This document shows, in pieces, positions 9,384 to 16,614 of a stretch of DNA of 56,597 bases. Position numbers and translations under genes: made by a program. Within the stretch, counting starts at the first letter, position 1; the number at the start of each line of letters is the position of its first letter. The stretch spans positions 1 to 56,597 of the forward strand of contig DAIRGA010000032.1 of NCBI GenBank assembly GCA_036794825.1. Direction: 5' to 3'. The stretch is from RZYY01 sp036794825 (GTDB taxonomy: Bacteria; Bacteroidota; Bacteroidia; Bacteroidales; 4484-276). The notes below the pieces were generated by a model. It worked only from the letters and a program-made list of their open reading frames with translations. It was not told the origin of the DNA and searched no databases.

Positions 9384-10181
9384 TTAATTGATGACGATTT
9401 TTTTTGTTTCTACACTGTTTTGGTGCTGAAGTTTGAGGTAATAAATCCCGCCCTGTAAATTACTCAGGTCGAGATGCATCGAAGAGCCATTGCGTTTGCT
9501 CCCCGGCGTGAAAGTGTTCAGGACATTCCCTTTTGCGTCAAGAACCTGGATTTGCAGGTCTTCCGGCCAACGGCTCAGAGCGACGCTGAAATAGCCATTG
9601 GATGGGTTGGGATAGGTTCCAATGATGATCTCTCCGGATTCGTTCACCGAGGTAGGTAGAACTGTAACTGCCATTACCACCGAAAGTCCCTGCACTTCGA
9701 ACTGGCTTGTATTGGGAAGTGTGGGATCGTAAACAACCGCTAAATCGAACTCTTCGTTTTGCTGCTGATCGAATAATTTGAAAAAGAACATCTCCCCACT
9801 TGTGAATCCGTCTTTTTCCGGGGTCGTTTCGTCGTCGGCAAAAGCCATTATCGCAGTTCCATCTTCAGGATCGGTGATTTCCACTACTCCGGCGCATAAA
9901 CCTTCAGGAGTAAAAACGCCAAGGAAATCCCCTGCTACGATTTCGGTTCCGGCTAAAGCACCCGGTTTAAAAGCGATGGGGTGCGATGAGGCTGTAGCGT
10001 TTACAACGTTCCACGGGGATTTGTCCTTTGAGGGAGCTGGACTGCCTGGCATAAGAGATTGATCCCCAATTATTTCGCTTCTCTTACTTTCCAAAACAAT
10101 TGCGGGACTCGCCGCCAATACCGTGATCAGCGAAAAAGCAGAGATAAAAATTAGCAACAGCGATAAATGTATCTTATTCAT
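9384..10181 (-). CDS. Exported protein with T9SS type A C-terminal sorting domain
   Basis: A 265-residue protein with an N-terminal signal peptide (MNKIHLSLLLIFISAFSLIT). Its C-terminal domain of about 75 residues is of the Por secretion type (YPNPSNGYFSV ... GIYYLKLQ ... KKIVIN), the signal for export by the type IX secretion system and anchoring on the cell surface. The middle part contains short repeats resembling the ADDxTTPEKDGFxxGExxFFKLFD pattern seen in other Bacteroidota surface proteins, with no recognised catalytic residues. The ATG at 10181 is preferred; the frame could extend two codons to a TTG at 10187. It stands alone, with about 158 bp to the ABC operon. Function unknown beyond surface display. 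Confidence 0.85.
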   Translation of the reverse strand: MNKIHLSLLLIFISAFSLITVLAASPAIVLESKRSEIIGDQSLMPGSPAPSKDKSPWNVVNATASSHPIAFKPGALAGTEIVAGDFLGVFTPEGLCAGVVEITDPEDGTAIMAFADDETTPEKDGFTSGEMFFFKLFDQQQNEEFDLAVVYDPTLPNTSQFEVQGLSVVMAVTVLPTSVNESGEIIIGTYPNPSNGYFSVALSRWPEDLQIQVLDAKGNVLNTFTPGSKRNGSSMHLDLSNLQGGIYYLKLQHQNSVETKKIVIN

Positions 10182-10187
10182 AATCAA

Positions 10188-10724
10188 TCTTTTTAATCAA
10201 AAAACATGAATCACGTCATTATCAAAATTCTACTGAAAATTAGGCAGAATCGTGGTGCAAATATAGCCTAAATGGGGTAATACTTTGACACTGATTTCAA
10301 TTCAGGTTTGAGTTGGTAGGGCTTGGTAAATCAGATTATTATCCTTGGCGTAAAACTGTTGCCCTGACAGGGTTTCAAACCCTGTCAGGGCTTAAATCTC
10401 AAACCTTACTTCCTGATTGCCCTGAACACTGCCCTTTCGCTGAAGCGGTAGAAAATTAGATCAACAATCCGTTTCTCTTTTAATGAGTTATCATCCTCAT
10501 AATTTTTCAATAGCATTTTTTATTCATGCTGACACACTTCACAGTTTCATCAGTATAAAATTTGGAAATTTATTTTTCAATTTCGGTTGCTCCTTTAAAT
10601 CATTAAGTATTTTTGTACATGTTCTATTTTGAATAAATTGTATTAGTAAATGCGCGAATTGCAATTGAGAACCATCAAAATAAGCCTTTTTTAGTATGAT
10701 GAATTTGTACCAAGGCAAAGAATT
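10188..10724. other. Intergenic region with dispersed repeats, no gene seen
   Basis: This stretch of about 540 bp holds a perfect palindromic repeat (10362-10390) and, at about 10414-10450, a degraded copy of the sequence found at the 3' end of the Y-family polymerase gene. The rest is AT-rich with no supported gene. A short leftward ORF near 10539-10733 has no recognisable features and is treated as chance. Confidence 0.6.
10362..10390. repeat. Palindromic dispersed repeat (REP-like), copy 1
   Basis: A perfect inverted repeat with 14-bp arms (CCCTGACAGGGTTT / AAACCCTGTCAGGG) and a single central base. A slightly diverged second copy occurs at 12048-12076. Elements of this kind are scattered in intergenic regions of many Bacteroidota genomes and could act as transcription terminators or RNA stabilisers. 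There is no T-run next to it. Confidence 0.75.
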
Positions 10725-11828
10725 ATGATACAAAAAATTTTGTTAGCAGTTGTGTTGATGTCATCAGTTCCCACAATGTTTGCACAATCAGGCTATAGTC
10801 CTGCCTTCATTATTAATCATCAAAATGATACAATTTTCGGAATAGGTAAGATGATCAAGAGTCAGGCTTACGCATATTTTTCAGAAAATGAAGATGCAGA
10901 GTATTCAAAGTATTATCCGCAGGACATCAAAGCTTTTAGAATAGTTGATGGGAAGTATTACGTTTCCAAACTAATTGCAGAGTCAAATGGTAAGGATAGA
11001 TGGCACTTCCTTGAATTTTTAGTTGAAGGTGAAATAGAATTATTCGCAAAATCAAATTCCGGGAAATTTTACTTGGCAAAAAAAAATGAAGAATTATTAG
11101 AATTGGACGATAACAACAAATCAATTAGTGTGATTGATGGCAAAGAGTACATGGTTCAAGATAAAACCTATTTAGGCTATCTAAGATTCATGATGTCGGA
11201 AACACCCGAGCTCTATCCTGCGATTGACAAAATGAAACATTTGAATCAACGCGATCTGGTAGATATTTCAATTGATTACCACAACATGGTGTGTACAGAC
11301 TATGATTGTGTGAATTACACAAAAAAAGTACCTGATGTAATTTACAAACTTGAATTGATCTCGGGAGCTACATTTCATAACGAACAATACGCGCCGCAGA
11401 TAGGATTGTTAACTCATATTTGGAGACCGCTGACAAGTGAAAAACTTTATCTGAAAATTGGAATTATTTACTCAGACAAACCAGATTACAAAAAGGAACA
11501 GCATTATGAGAATTCTGAATGGAAAAGCGACGGGGAGTTTGACTACAGTTTCAAATTTCCTTTTTCCATTCAATACGTTTTCGGAAAAAAAGCGTTCAAG
11601 CCTACATTGGCTTTTGGATGGCCAACTGGAATATATCCATTGAGTTCTTTTCAGGCAGGATTCACATACTCAATGTCAAACGATATTGAGATTGCCTTCA
11701 GTGCTTCACTGGACGGTTTGCTTATCTATGCAATTGATGATCCTGAGTATTATTTCAATAATAAGTTTCCCCATTCAATTAATCTTGGATTAATTTATCA
11801 GATTAACCAAAATGCCGCCATTAAATGA
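10725..11828 (+). CDS. Exported protein of unknown function, beta-rich
   Basis: A 367-residue protein with a signal peptide (MIQKILLAVVLMSSVPTMFA, cleavage near AQS). The N-terminal half resembles small Bacteroidota periplasmic domains with the pattern GYIVxxxxDTIxGxI. The C-terminal half alternates polar and hydrophobic residues and ends with the strand-like stretches AFGWPTGIYPLSSFQAGFTYS and INLGLIYQINQN, as in outer-membrane beta-barrels or transthyretin-type surface proteins. No catalytic motif is seen. Its last 17 bp overlap the start of the next small gene. Codon use is AT-rich compared with the polymerase region nearby. I do not recognise the family. Confidence 0.7.
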   Translation: MIQKILLAVVLMSSVPTMFAQSGYSPAFIINHQNDTIFGIGKMIKSQAYAYFSENEDAEYSKYYPQDIKAFRIVDGKYYVSKLIAESNGKDRWHFLEFLVEGEIELFAKSNSGKFYLAKKNEELLELDDNNKSISVIDGKEYMVQDKTYLGYLRFMMSETPELYPAIDKMKHLNQRDLVDISIDYHNMVCTDYDCVNYTKKVPDVIYKLELISGATFHNEQYAPQIGLLTHIWRPLTSEKLYLKIGIIYSDKPDYKKEQHYENSEWKSDGEFDYSFKFPFSIQYVFGKKAFKPTLAFGWPTGIYPLSSFQAGFTYSMSNDIEIAFSASLDGLLIYAIDDPEYYFNNKFPHSINLGLIYQINQNAAIK

Positions 11829-12009
11829 TAATAATTGCTTATCTATCATTTTAGACGACGGACGCGAACTTGTCATCCCGGTGGATTGGTTCCCAAAGCT
11901 GAGAGATGCCACAGAAAAGCAGAAAAATAACTGGCGGTTCATTGGTGGAGGCGAAGGAATTCACTGGGAGGAGTTGGATGAGGATATTATCGTTGAAGGG
12001 TTGCTTTAG
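11812..12009 (+). CDS. DUF2442 family small protein
   Basis: A 65-residue protein matching the DUF2442 pattern: LDDGRELVIPVDWFPKLRDAT ... NNWRFIGGGEGIHWEELDEDIIVEGLL. Members are small proteins often found in or next to toxin-antitoxin-like pairs, and here several such modules follow within 5 kb. It overlaps the 3' end of the upstream exported-protein gene by 17 bp in another frame. Its function is not known. Confidence 0.85.
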   Translation: MPPLNDNNCLSIILDDGRELVIPVDWFPKLRDATEKQKNNWRFIGGGEGIHWEELDEDIIVEGLL

Positions 12010-12047
12010 CCTTAGTCTGATTTCTCTTTAAAATTCCTAAACAGCAG

Positions 12048-12076
12048 CCCAGACAGGGTTCCAAACCCTGTCAGGG
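12048..12076. repeat. Palindromic dispersed repeat, copy 2
   Basis: A near-perfect inverted repeat homologous to the element at 10362-10390. The left arm CCCAGACAGGGTT pairs with AACCCTGTCAGGG with one mismatch. It lies about 40 bp after the stop of the DUF2442 gene. Confidence 0.7.
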
Positions 12077-12102
12077 ATTATGAATTCCCTATAAATCCCG
12101 GC

Positions 12103-12310
12103 CTATCTTTCATTGGCTTCTTCTCTGTTAAATTTAAATTGGGTTGTATCAAGCTTCAGCGCTTTGAATTGCTTTTGCCTGAATTTTGAAGACTCACCTA
12201 TTTTTTTGTTTAATTCCGTATTTATAGCAAGAAATTCAATAAAAGTTTTTTAATTCCCTTCGTGCTTCATCATTAAATTGTTCGAGGTCAAGATAAACTG
12301 AATAGTCCAT
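12103..12310 (-). pseudogene. Frameshifted small antitoxin-like gene
   Basis: Read leftwards from an ATG at 12310, the frame begins MDYSVYLDLEQFNDEARREL and is then broken at a run of six T (12246-12251, plus strand). Deleting one base of the run joins the second half, which begins IEFLAINTELNKKIGE and ends FKFNREEANER before TAG at 12103-12105. The result is a product of about 68 residues. The size and composition resemble DUF2281/VapB-type antitoxins. No partner toxin is left beside it. It could be a real loss-of-function mutation or a sequencing or assembly error in the homopolymer. Confidence 0.55.
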
Positions 12311-12368
12311 AATCAAGATTTTTGACTAAAAAATAAGGAATTTCAGTTTGGTGGGAAGATGCTAAAAT

Positions 12369-12432
12369 TACCATAGTTACAACCCCACCGCCATGAATTC
12401 TTCTTTCTCGCTGGGATGTTTACGGATGTTTG
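12369..12432. repeat. Degraded copy of polymerase-tail repeat
   Basis: Gap-free similarity to the copy at about 13044-13110. Shared strings include CCCCACCGCC, TGAA, CTCGC, GTTT and CGGATG. The match continues about 12 bp upstream of the part that is homologous to the polymerase gene (ATTACC..., TTACA). Confidence 0.5.
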
Positions 12433-12439
12433 GAACTGA

Positions 12440-12739
12440 TCAATCTTTTATCTCCAGACAGTCAGGATTTCTCCGGCTGTCCCAAAAATGGAGAATTCTA
12501 ATTTCATTATTAATCAGTTTGTAAAAAATCTGATAATGATCTTTTACAATGAAGCGAATCTCTGAATCAGGTAGTCTCCTTCCCATTTTTGGGAAATGCA
12601 GCAGGTTTCTAATCGTGTTTTTGAGGGATTCATCCAACTTTTTGGAATAAGTTTTAGTTCCGGTTCTTTTATGCCAATAGTCCAAAATACGGATTTTATC
12701 CTCAATGGCATTTCTCGACCAGATTATTCTTTCAACCAT
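12440..12739 (-). CDS. RelE/ParE family toxin
   Basis: A 99-residue protein with the ParE/RelE toxin fold pattern: W-S-x-x-A near the start (IIWSRNAIEDKIRILDYW), a central LLHFPKMGRRLPDSEIRFIVKDHYQIFYKL and the final strand IRILHFWDSRRNP. ParE members poison gyrase and RelE members cut mRNA; the last strand with DSRRNP is more like the ParE branch. The start overlaps the end of the antitoxin gene by 16 bp, the standard antitoxin-first arrangement, so the pair is probably co-transcribed and autoregulated. Confidence 0.85.
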   Translation of the reverse strand: MVERIIWSRNAIEDKIRILDYWHKRTGTKTYSKKLDESLKNTIRNLLHFPKMGRRLPDSEIRFIVKDHYQIFYKLINNEIRILHFWDSRRNPDCLEIKD

Positions 12740-12960
12740 TGGTCAATCAATTTATTTACCTCGTCGTCAGACAGGAAATCTCCGTTTGCAATCTGTTGTT
12801 CTGATTCAGCGATTCTCTGTTTTTGCTGAGAGGTGAGTACCGGCAGTGTTGAAGGTGAATATTTACGATCAATCAACTCCTTGATGGTTAGCAGAAAATC
12901 ATTGTCGTCAATGTTTTCGATGCCTTCCATAAGTTGCTGCTTTATTTCATTTGTGCTCAT
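12724..12960 (-). CDS. Antitoxin of the ParE-like module
   Basis: A 78-residue acidic protein (MSTNEIKQQLMEGIENIDD ... FLSDDEVNKLIDQWLKE). The C-terminal pattern NGDFLSDDEVNKLIDQWL is typical of Bacteroidota antitoxins paired with RelE/ParE toxins: its extended tail wraps the toxin. No clear DNA-binding fold is visible at this length. It lies upstream of the toxin and overlaps it by 16 bp. Confidence 0.8.
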   Translation of the reverse strand: MSTNEIKQQLMEGIENIDDNDFLLTIKELIDRKYSPSTLPVLTSQQKQRIAESEQQIANGDFLSDDEVNKLIDQWLKE

Positions 12961-13055
12961 GGTTGTATGTATTAACTGAAAATAAACGCTGAAGGGGTCA
13001 AACTATTTTTTAATCCTTCAAAGGCAAAATTAACCAAAATAGAATTACCCAGATT

Positions 13056-13143
13056 ACATCCCCACCGCCCTGAACACCGCCCGCTCGCCGAAGCGTTTGC
13101 GGATGCGGTCGGGCGACTGGTAGAGGCTGACCATTTCAGGGGT
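13056..13143. repeat. Duplicated 3' end of the Y-family polymerase gene
   Basis: About 88 bp closely match positions 14027-14115, the last ~30 codons of the polymerase gene on the minus strand. Only a few substitutions are visible (for example CTGAACACC against CTAAACACC). There is no start codon or promoter for this piece, so it is a copied fragment and not a gene. Confidence 0.8.
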
Positions 13144-13166
13144 GATGCGGAACTAAAATAGTTGCT

Positions 13167-13352
13167 TTACAAGCTGAGTTCTTGCTTTAATTGCTGGTGG
13201 GAAGTCCAGTTTTTGTTGGTAAGCTATATTTCCAGCGCTGAATAATAATCCTCGTAGTCAGTTTCAATCTCTCTCAAGCGCTCATATTCTTTTATGTCAA
13301 AGATTACTGCAACAGGCTTGTCACCGTCTTTAATAATTTGTTTGTTTATCAT
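13167..13352 (-). pseudogene. Phd/YefM-type antitoxin interrupted by an in-frame amber stop
   Basis: From ATG at 13352 the frame reads MINKQIIKDGDKPVAVIFDI and onward for 42 codons. It then meets TAG at 13226-13224 and continues in the same frame as LTNKNWTSHQQLKQELSL to TAA at 13169-13167. The segment after the stop matches the usual end of this antitoxin family (WxSHxxLKxEL), so the TAG is a recent point mutation, for example from AAG or CAG. No toxin gene remains directly downstream; the duplicated polymerase tail is there instead. Confidence 0.7.
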
Positions 13353-13399
13353 ATTATTTCACTGGAGAAAATGATGTAAGATGAGTTTTACGATTAAAA

Positions 13400-13741
13400 C
13401 TACCTGTTTCTCTTAATCTCAAAACAGCCAAGAACCTCATCATTGGCGAAATTAATCAGTTCGTCATAACTTTCGTTTAAAATTTCAACAATTTCAAAAG
13501 TTGTAAGATTTCCCATCCGAAACCAAACTAATTTCGGTGGAAAGCCAAAAAATGCATTCAACTCATTAAAATCAGCATCCTGCGTTACAATGATAAACTC
13601 ATTTAATTTGGCGTATTCAAAAATCTCTCTGTCTGAAGCATTTATCAGGACTTTTTGTTTCACGGAGGTTGAGCCAGTGAATTTCTCAGGCAATTGTCGC
13701 AGGATTCGGTGCGATATGTTCTGGTCAAATAAAAACTTCAT
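13400..13741 (-). CDS. DUF5615 PIN-like toxin
   Basis: A 113-residue protein starting MKFLFDQNISHRILRQLP and containing EFIIVTQDADFNEL. The aspartates of FLFDQN and TQDADF match the acidic site of DUF5615 PIN-like nucleases. It overlaps the upstream DUF433 gene as ATGA (start 13741, stop 13738), so translation is coupled. DUF433/DUF5615 pairs are regarded as toxin-antitoxin modules, with this protein the likely RNase toxin. Confidence 0.85.
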   Translation of the reverse strand: MKFLFDQNISHRILRQLPEKFTGSTSVKQKVLINASDREIFEYAKLNEFIIVTQDADFNELNAFFGFPPKLVWFRMGNLTTFEIVEILNESYDELINFANDEVLGCFEIKRNR

Positions 13742-13965
13742 ACCGCGATCTGGTAAATCTTTTTTTCCCGGTCAGCCGCATAGCTCAGGGCTGCATAAAT
13801 ATCTTCACTGGTCAGCTCATCAAAATCATGGATAATCTCCTCAACGGTCATGCCTGAGGCAAGCCAACCAAGGATATCGCTCACAGTTATCCTCATTCCT
13901 CTGATGCATGGCTTTCCACCACGTTTTCCAGGTTCAATAGTGATGATGTTTTGGTAATTTACCAT
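13738..13965 (-). CDS. DUF433 family antitoxin
   Basis: A 75-residue protein with the classic DUF433 sequence IEPGKRGGKPCIRGMRITVSDILGWLASG followed by MTVEEIIHDFDELTSEDIYAALSYAADRE. The fold is a winged-helix DNA-binding domain. It is the first gene of the module and is coupled to the DUF5615 gene by an ATGA overlap. It probably neutralises the toxin and represses the pair. Confidence 0.9.
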   Translation of the reverse strand: MVNYQNIITIEPGKRGGKPCIRGMRITVSDILGWLASGMTVEEIIHDFDELTSEDIYAALSYAADREKKIYQIAV

Positions 13966-14023
13966 GGGTTTAAATTTTGTATTTCGAGCAAAGGTAATGC
14001 TTTTTTGCAGGCTGATTAAAACC

Positions 14024-15226
14024 CTACATCCCCACCGCCCTAAACACCGCCCGTTCGCCGAAGCGTTTGCGGATGCGGTCGAGCGACTGGTAGAGGCTGA
14101 CCATTTCGGGGGTGTCTTCGAAGAGGTTGAGCTGCTGCACGCCGCCTACGAGGTGGCTCAGGCGCACTCCTATAAGCCGGATGAGCATGCGGCGGGTGTA
14201 GAGCCGGTCGAAAAGCTCGAGCGCCGTTTTGGTGAGCACGTGGTCGAAGGAGGTGTAAGGGATGACTTTTTGCAACGTGTGGGTGTCGAAGTTGGCGTAG
14301 CGGATCTTCACGGTGATGCAGCCGGCGAGTTTTTCCTTTTTGCGCAGGCTGAAGGCGATCTTCTCGATCATCGAGCTGAGAATCTCACGCATGCGTGTCA
14401 CGTCAATGGAGTCCTGCTCGAAGGTGGTTTCGGTGCTGATGGACTTGCGTTCGGAGTAAGGCACCACAGGGTTTGAGTCAATGCCGTTGGCTTTTTTCCA
14501 GATATCAATGCCGTTTTTGCCCATCAGCTTGTCCATCATTTCGGGAGGAATCAGGCTGAGGGTCTGGATGTTGGCCACACCCATCGAGCGGAGGGTCTGG
14601 TAAGTCTTTGCGCCGATCATGGGTATCTTGCGGATGGAGAGCGGTGCAAGGAAAGGCTTCACGCGCGGCGCTTCTACCTGAATCTCGCCGTTGGGCTTGG
14701 CTTCGCCGGTGGCGATCTTCGACACGGTTTTGTTCACCGAAAGCCCCACCGAGATGGGCAGCCCGGTTTCCCGGATGATGCGCTGCCGCAGCTCGTGCGT
14801 CCACTTCATCGAGCCGAAGAAGCGGTCCATCCCCGTGATGTCGAGGTAGTGCTCGTCAATGGAGGCTTTTTCGTAAACGGGTGCACTCTCGGCGATGATG
14901 TCGGTGACCATGCGCGAGTATTTGCTGTACTGGTCGCTGTCGCCGCGGATCACAATGGCGTCGCGGCACAGGTTGAGCGCCAGTTTCATGGGCATGGCCG
15001 AGTGCACCCCGAAGCGCCGCGCCTCGTAGCTGCAGCCCGCCACCACGCCACGGTCGGAAGTGCCGCCAACAATCACCGGCTTGCCCACCAGCGATGAGTT
15101 CAGCAGCCGCTCAACCGACACAAAAAAAGTGTCGAGGTCGAAGTGCACGATCGTACGGCGGTCGTTCACCTCATCTCCGTCCGGTTGCAGCGCCATCGGG
15201 CTTGAGTAGGGCTGGCGGTAGTTCAT
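14024..15226 (-). CDS. dinB: Y-family DNA polymerase (DNA polymerase IV type)
   Basis: A 400-residue translesion DNA polymerase. Catalytic acidic residues are seen in FDLDTFF (D30, D32) and SIDEHYLD (D124, E125). Helix-hairpin-helix and little-finger regions follow, and a sliding-clamp-binding motif QLNLFED lies at 365-371. It differs from neighbours in higher GC, so long open frames occur on the opposite strand. It is divergent from a LexA-like regulator gene, with an operator-like inverted repeat between them, which suggests DNA-damage control. The last ~30 codons are present as extra copies at about 13056-13143, and more decayed at about 12369-12432 and 10414-10450. The symbol is given for family; a UmuC-like role with the S24 protein is also possible. 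Confidence 0.93.
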   Translation of the reverse strand: MNYRQPYSSPMALQPDGDEVNDRRTIVHFDLDTFFVSVERLLNSSLVGKPVIVGGTSDRGVVAGCSYEARRFGVHSAMPMKLALNLCRDAIVIRGDSDQYSKYSRMVTDIIAESAPVYEKASIDEHYLDITGMDRFFGSMKWTHELRQRIIRETGLPISVGLSVNKTVSKIATGEAKPNGEIQVEAPRVKPFLAPLSIRKIPMIGAKTYQTLRSMGVANIQTLSLIPPEMMDKLMGKNGIDIWKKANGIDSNPVVPYSERKSISTETTFEQDSIDVTRMREILSSMIEKIAFSLRKKEKLAGCITVKIRYANFDTHTLQKVIPYTSFDHVLTKTALELFDRLYTRRMLIRLIGVRLSHLVGGVQQLNLFEDTPEMVSLYQSLDRIRKRFGERAVFRAVGM

Positions 15227-15500
15227 CAGATTTTTTTATTAAAAATGTTGTTATGATTAAATAATAATCATAAATTTGCCAACAAAATAATCATTTTGTC
15301 GTTATTAACAATGAAATGTTGATAAAAAATCAATCCAATAAAAAATGGAACCATCAACGCCAAACAAACATAAATTCAGGGCTGCATCCCTTTTCACGCT
15401 GGTAACCCAAAATTTTTAGCACCAAACATTTACACTGAGCCTTCGGCGTGAGCTCAGTCGAACGCTTGTAGAAGTGCCAAACACCAAACACCAAACAAAA
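15227..15500. promoter_or_regulatory. Divergent promoter region with operator-like inverted repeat
   Basis: A rightward Bacteroidota-type promoter is seen: TTG at 15248-15250, 20 bp, then TAAATTTG at 15271-15278. A perfect inverted repeat with 9-bp arms (TTATGATTA, 15251-15259, and TAATCATAA, 15265-15273) fills the spacer exactly. A third half-site, AATAATCAT, lies at 15286-15294 over a leftward promoter-like box (CAAAATAA, 15283-15290, with CAA at 15309). This fits repression of both the polymerase and the regulator genes by the HTH-S24 protein. Positions 15434-15468 carry a dispersed repeat and 15471-15500 a short ACCAAAC tandem. Confidence 0.6.
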
Positions 15501-16313
15501 ATGTATTTCAACACCAACATCAAATTCCTGCGCAAGCGCAAAGGCCGCACACAGGACGACATGGCCGCTTCACTCGGCATTCCGCGCTCCACACTGAACA
15601 ACTACGAAAACCAGATTGCCTATCCGGGCATCAACCTGCTGGTTGCCATTTCGGAGTATTTCGGTATTGCCATTGACACGCTGATCAAGGTGGATATGGC
15701 CAAACTTTCGGAGAGCCAGTTGTGGCAGTTAGAGCATGGCTACGACGTCTTTATCCGCGGCAGCAACCTGAGAGTGCTCAGCACCACCGTAAACGCCGAA
15801 AATGAAGAAAACATCGAGCTGGTCTCGGAGAAGGCCAAAGCGGGCTATTCCAGTGGTTACGCCGATCCGGAGTACATTCGCATACTCCCGACATTTCAGT
15901 TGCCCTTTTTATCCACAGAGAAAAAATACCGCACTTTCCAGATCAGCGGCGACTCCATGTTGCCCATCCCTCACGGTTCATGGGTTACCGGCGAGTTTGT
16001 GCAAAACTGGGAATTGATCCGAAACAAACAGGCCTGCATCATCCTTACCCTCAACGAAGGCATCCTGTTCAAAGTGGTCGAAAACCTGATTGCCGAAAGC
16101 GGCCAGTTGCGGCTGCACTCGCTCAATCCCATCTATTTACCATACAGCATTCATGTGAACGAGATACGGGAAGTGTGGAAGTTTATCCATTACATCAGCG
16201 CCGAGCTGCCAGAGGAGCGGACTTCGGAAAGCCGGATGATGGAGGATATAGCTGAGATCAGGAAAGAAGTAAAAGGAATTAGCGAAAAATTGGAAGGTTT
16301 ACCTGAAAAATAG
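15501..16313 (+). CDS. LexA-like transcriptional regulator (XRE HTH + S24 peptidase)
   Basis: A 270-residue protein with an XRE helix-turn-helix in residues 5-60 (RKGRTQDDMAASLGIPRSTLNNYE) and a C-terminal S24 (LexA/UmuD-type) domain. The likely dyad is Ser152 (SGDSMLPIPHG) and Lys191 (ILFKVVENL), 39 residues apart as expected. A candidate self-cleavage site Ala114-Gly115 (AKAGYSSGY) precedes the domain. The start at 15501 is used because the HTH begins there; the frame could extend nine codons upstream into a low-complexity ACCAAAC tract. Being divergent from the Y-family polymerase, it most likely represses that gene and itself until RecA-stimulated cleavage. Confidence 0.88.
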   Translation: MYFNTNIKFLRKRKGRTQDDMAASLGIPRSTLNNYENQIAYPGINLLVAISEYFGIAIDTLIKVDMAKLSESQLWQLEHGYDVFIRGSNLRVLSTTVNAENEENIELVSEKAKAGYSSGYADPEYIRILPTFQLPFLSTEKKYRTFQISGDSMLPIPHGSWVTGEFVQNWELIRNKQACIILTLNEGILFKVVENLIAESGQLRLHSLNPIYLPYSIHVNEIREVWKFIHYISAELPEERTSESRMMEDIAEIRKEVKGISEKLEGLPEK

Positions 16314-16323
16314 AAACAGCGTT

Positions 16324-16377
16324 GAAATTCCCACGCTTGCTTGGAATTTCCCCGAACGCATAAAAAGAGTATTTTTG
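16324..16377 (+). promoter_or_regulatory. Promoter and candidate operator of RelE-type module
   Basis: An 8-bp perfect inverted repeat (GAAATTCC 16324-16331, GGAATTTC 16343-16350) lies 20 bp before a TATTTTTG box (16370-16377) that matches the Bacteroidota -7 consensus. The antitoxin ATG follows at 16399. The repeat could be the autoregulatory operator; without a T-run it is unlikely to be a terminator of the preceding gene. Confidence 0.45.
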
Positions 16378-16398
16378 CTTCATCAATTTCATACATCT

Positions 16399-16614
16399 AT
16401 GACTTTACACGAGCAAATATTAAAAGACAAAAATGGTAACAATATTGGTGTTTTTTTGCCAATGGCTGATTACGAAGCTTTGTTAAAGACAGTCAGAGAT
16501 TTTGAAGATTTGCAAGATGTCAGGGATTTTGATTTGGTGAAGTCTTCGGAGGATGAAATCATCCCGATTGAACAGGCTTTCAATGAAATTGAAGCACAGC
16601 GAAATGACCTATAA
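16399..16614 (+). CDS. Antitoxin of RelE-type module (Phd/YefM-like)
   Basis: A 71-residue acidic protein (MTLHEQILKDKNGNNIGVFL ... IEQAFNEIEAQRNDL). The N-terminal part, with a short VFLPMADYEALL segment, resembles the DNA-binding half of Phd/YefM-type antitoxins and the acidic tail is the expected toxin-binding part. The ATG at 16399 was chosen over an upstream in-frame ATG at 16375 because the latter overlaps the promoter -7 box. It overlaps the toxin gene by 11 bp. Confidence 0.8.
   Translation: MTLHEQILKDKNGNNIGVFLPMADYEALLKTVRDFEDLQDVRDFDLVKSSEDEIIPIEQAFNEIEAQRNDL

Larger units (their letters stand above)
12010..12439. other. Intergenic region with repeat copies and a broken gene
   Basis: No intact gene. 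It contains the second copy of the palindromic repeat (12048-12076), a frameshifted small antitoxin-like gene (12103-12310, minus) and a degraded copy of the polymerase-tail repeat (about 12369-12432). Confidence 0.6.
12961..13399. other. Intergenic region with repeat copy and broken antitoxin
   Basis: No intact gene. It contains a well-preserved copy of the polymerase 3'-end sequence (about 13056-13143) and, next to it, an antitoxin gene interrupted by an in-frame stop (13167-13352, minus). Confidence 0.6.

Noticed and set aside
13964..15097. Long plus-strand open frames opposite the polymerase gene
   Set aside because: They are antisense shadows in a GC-rich gene; low-complexity His/Val/Glu/Ala-rich translations without family features.
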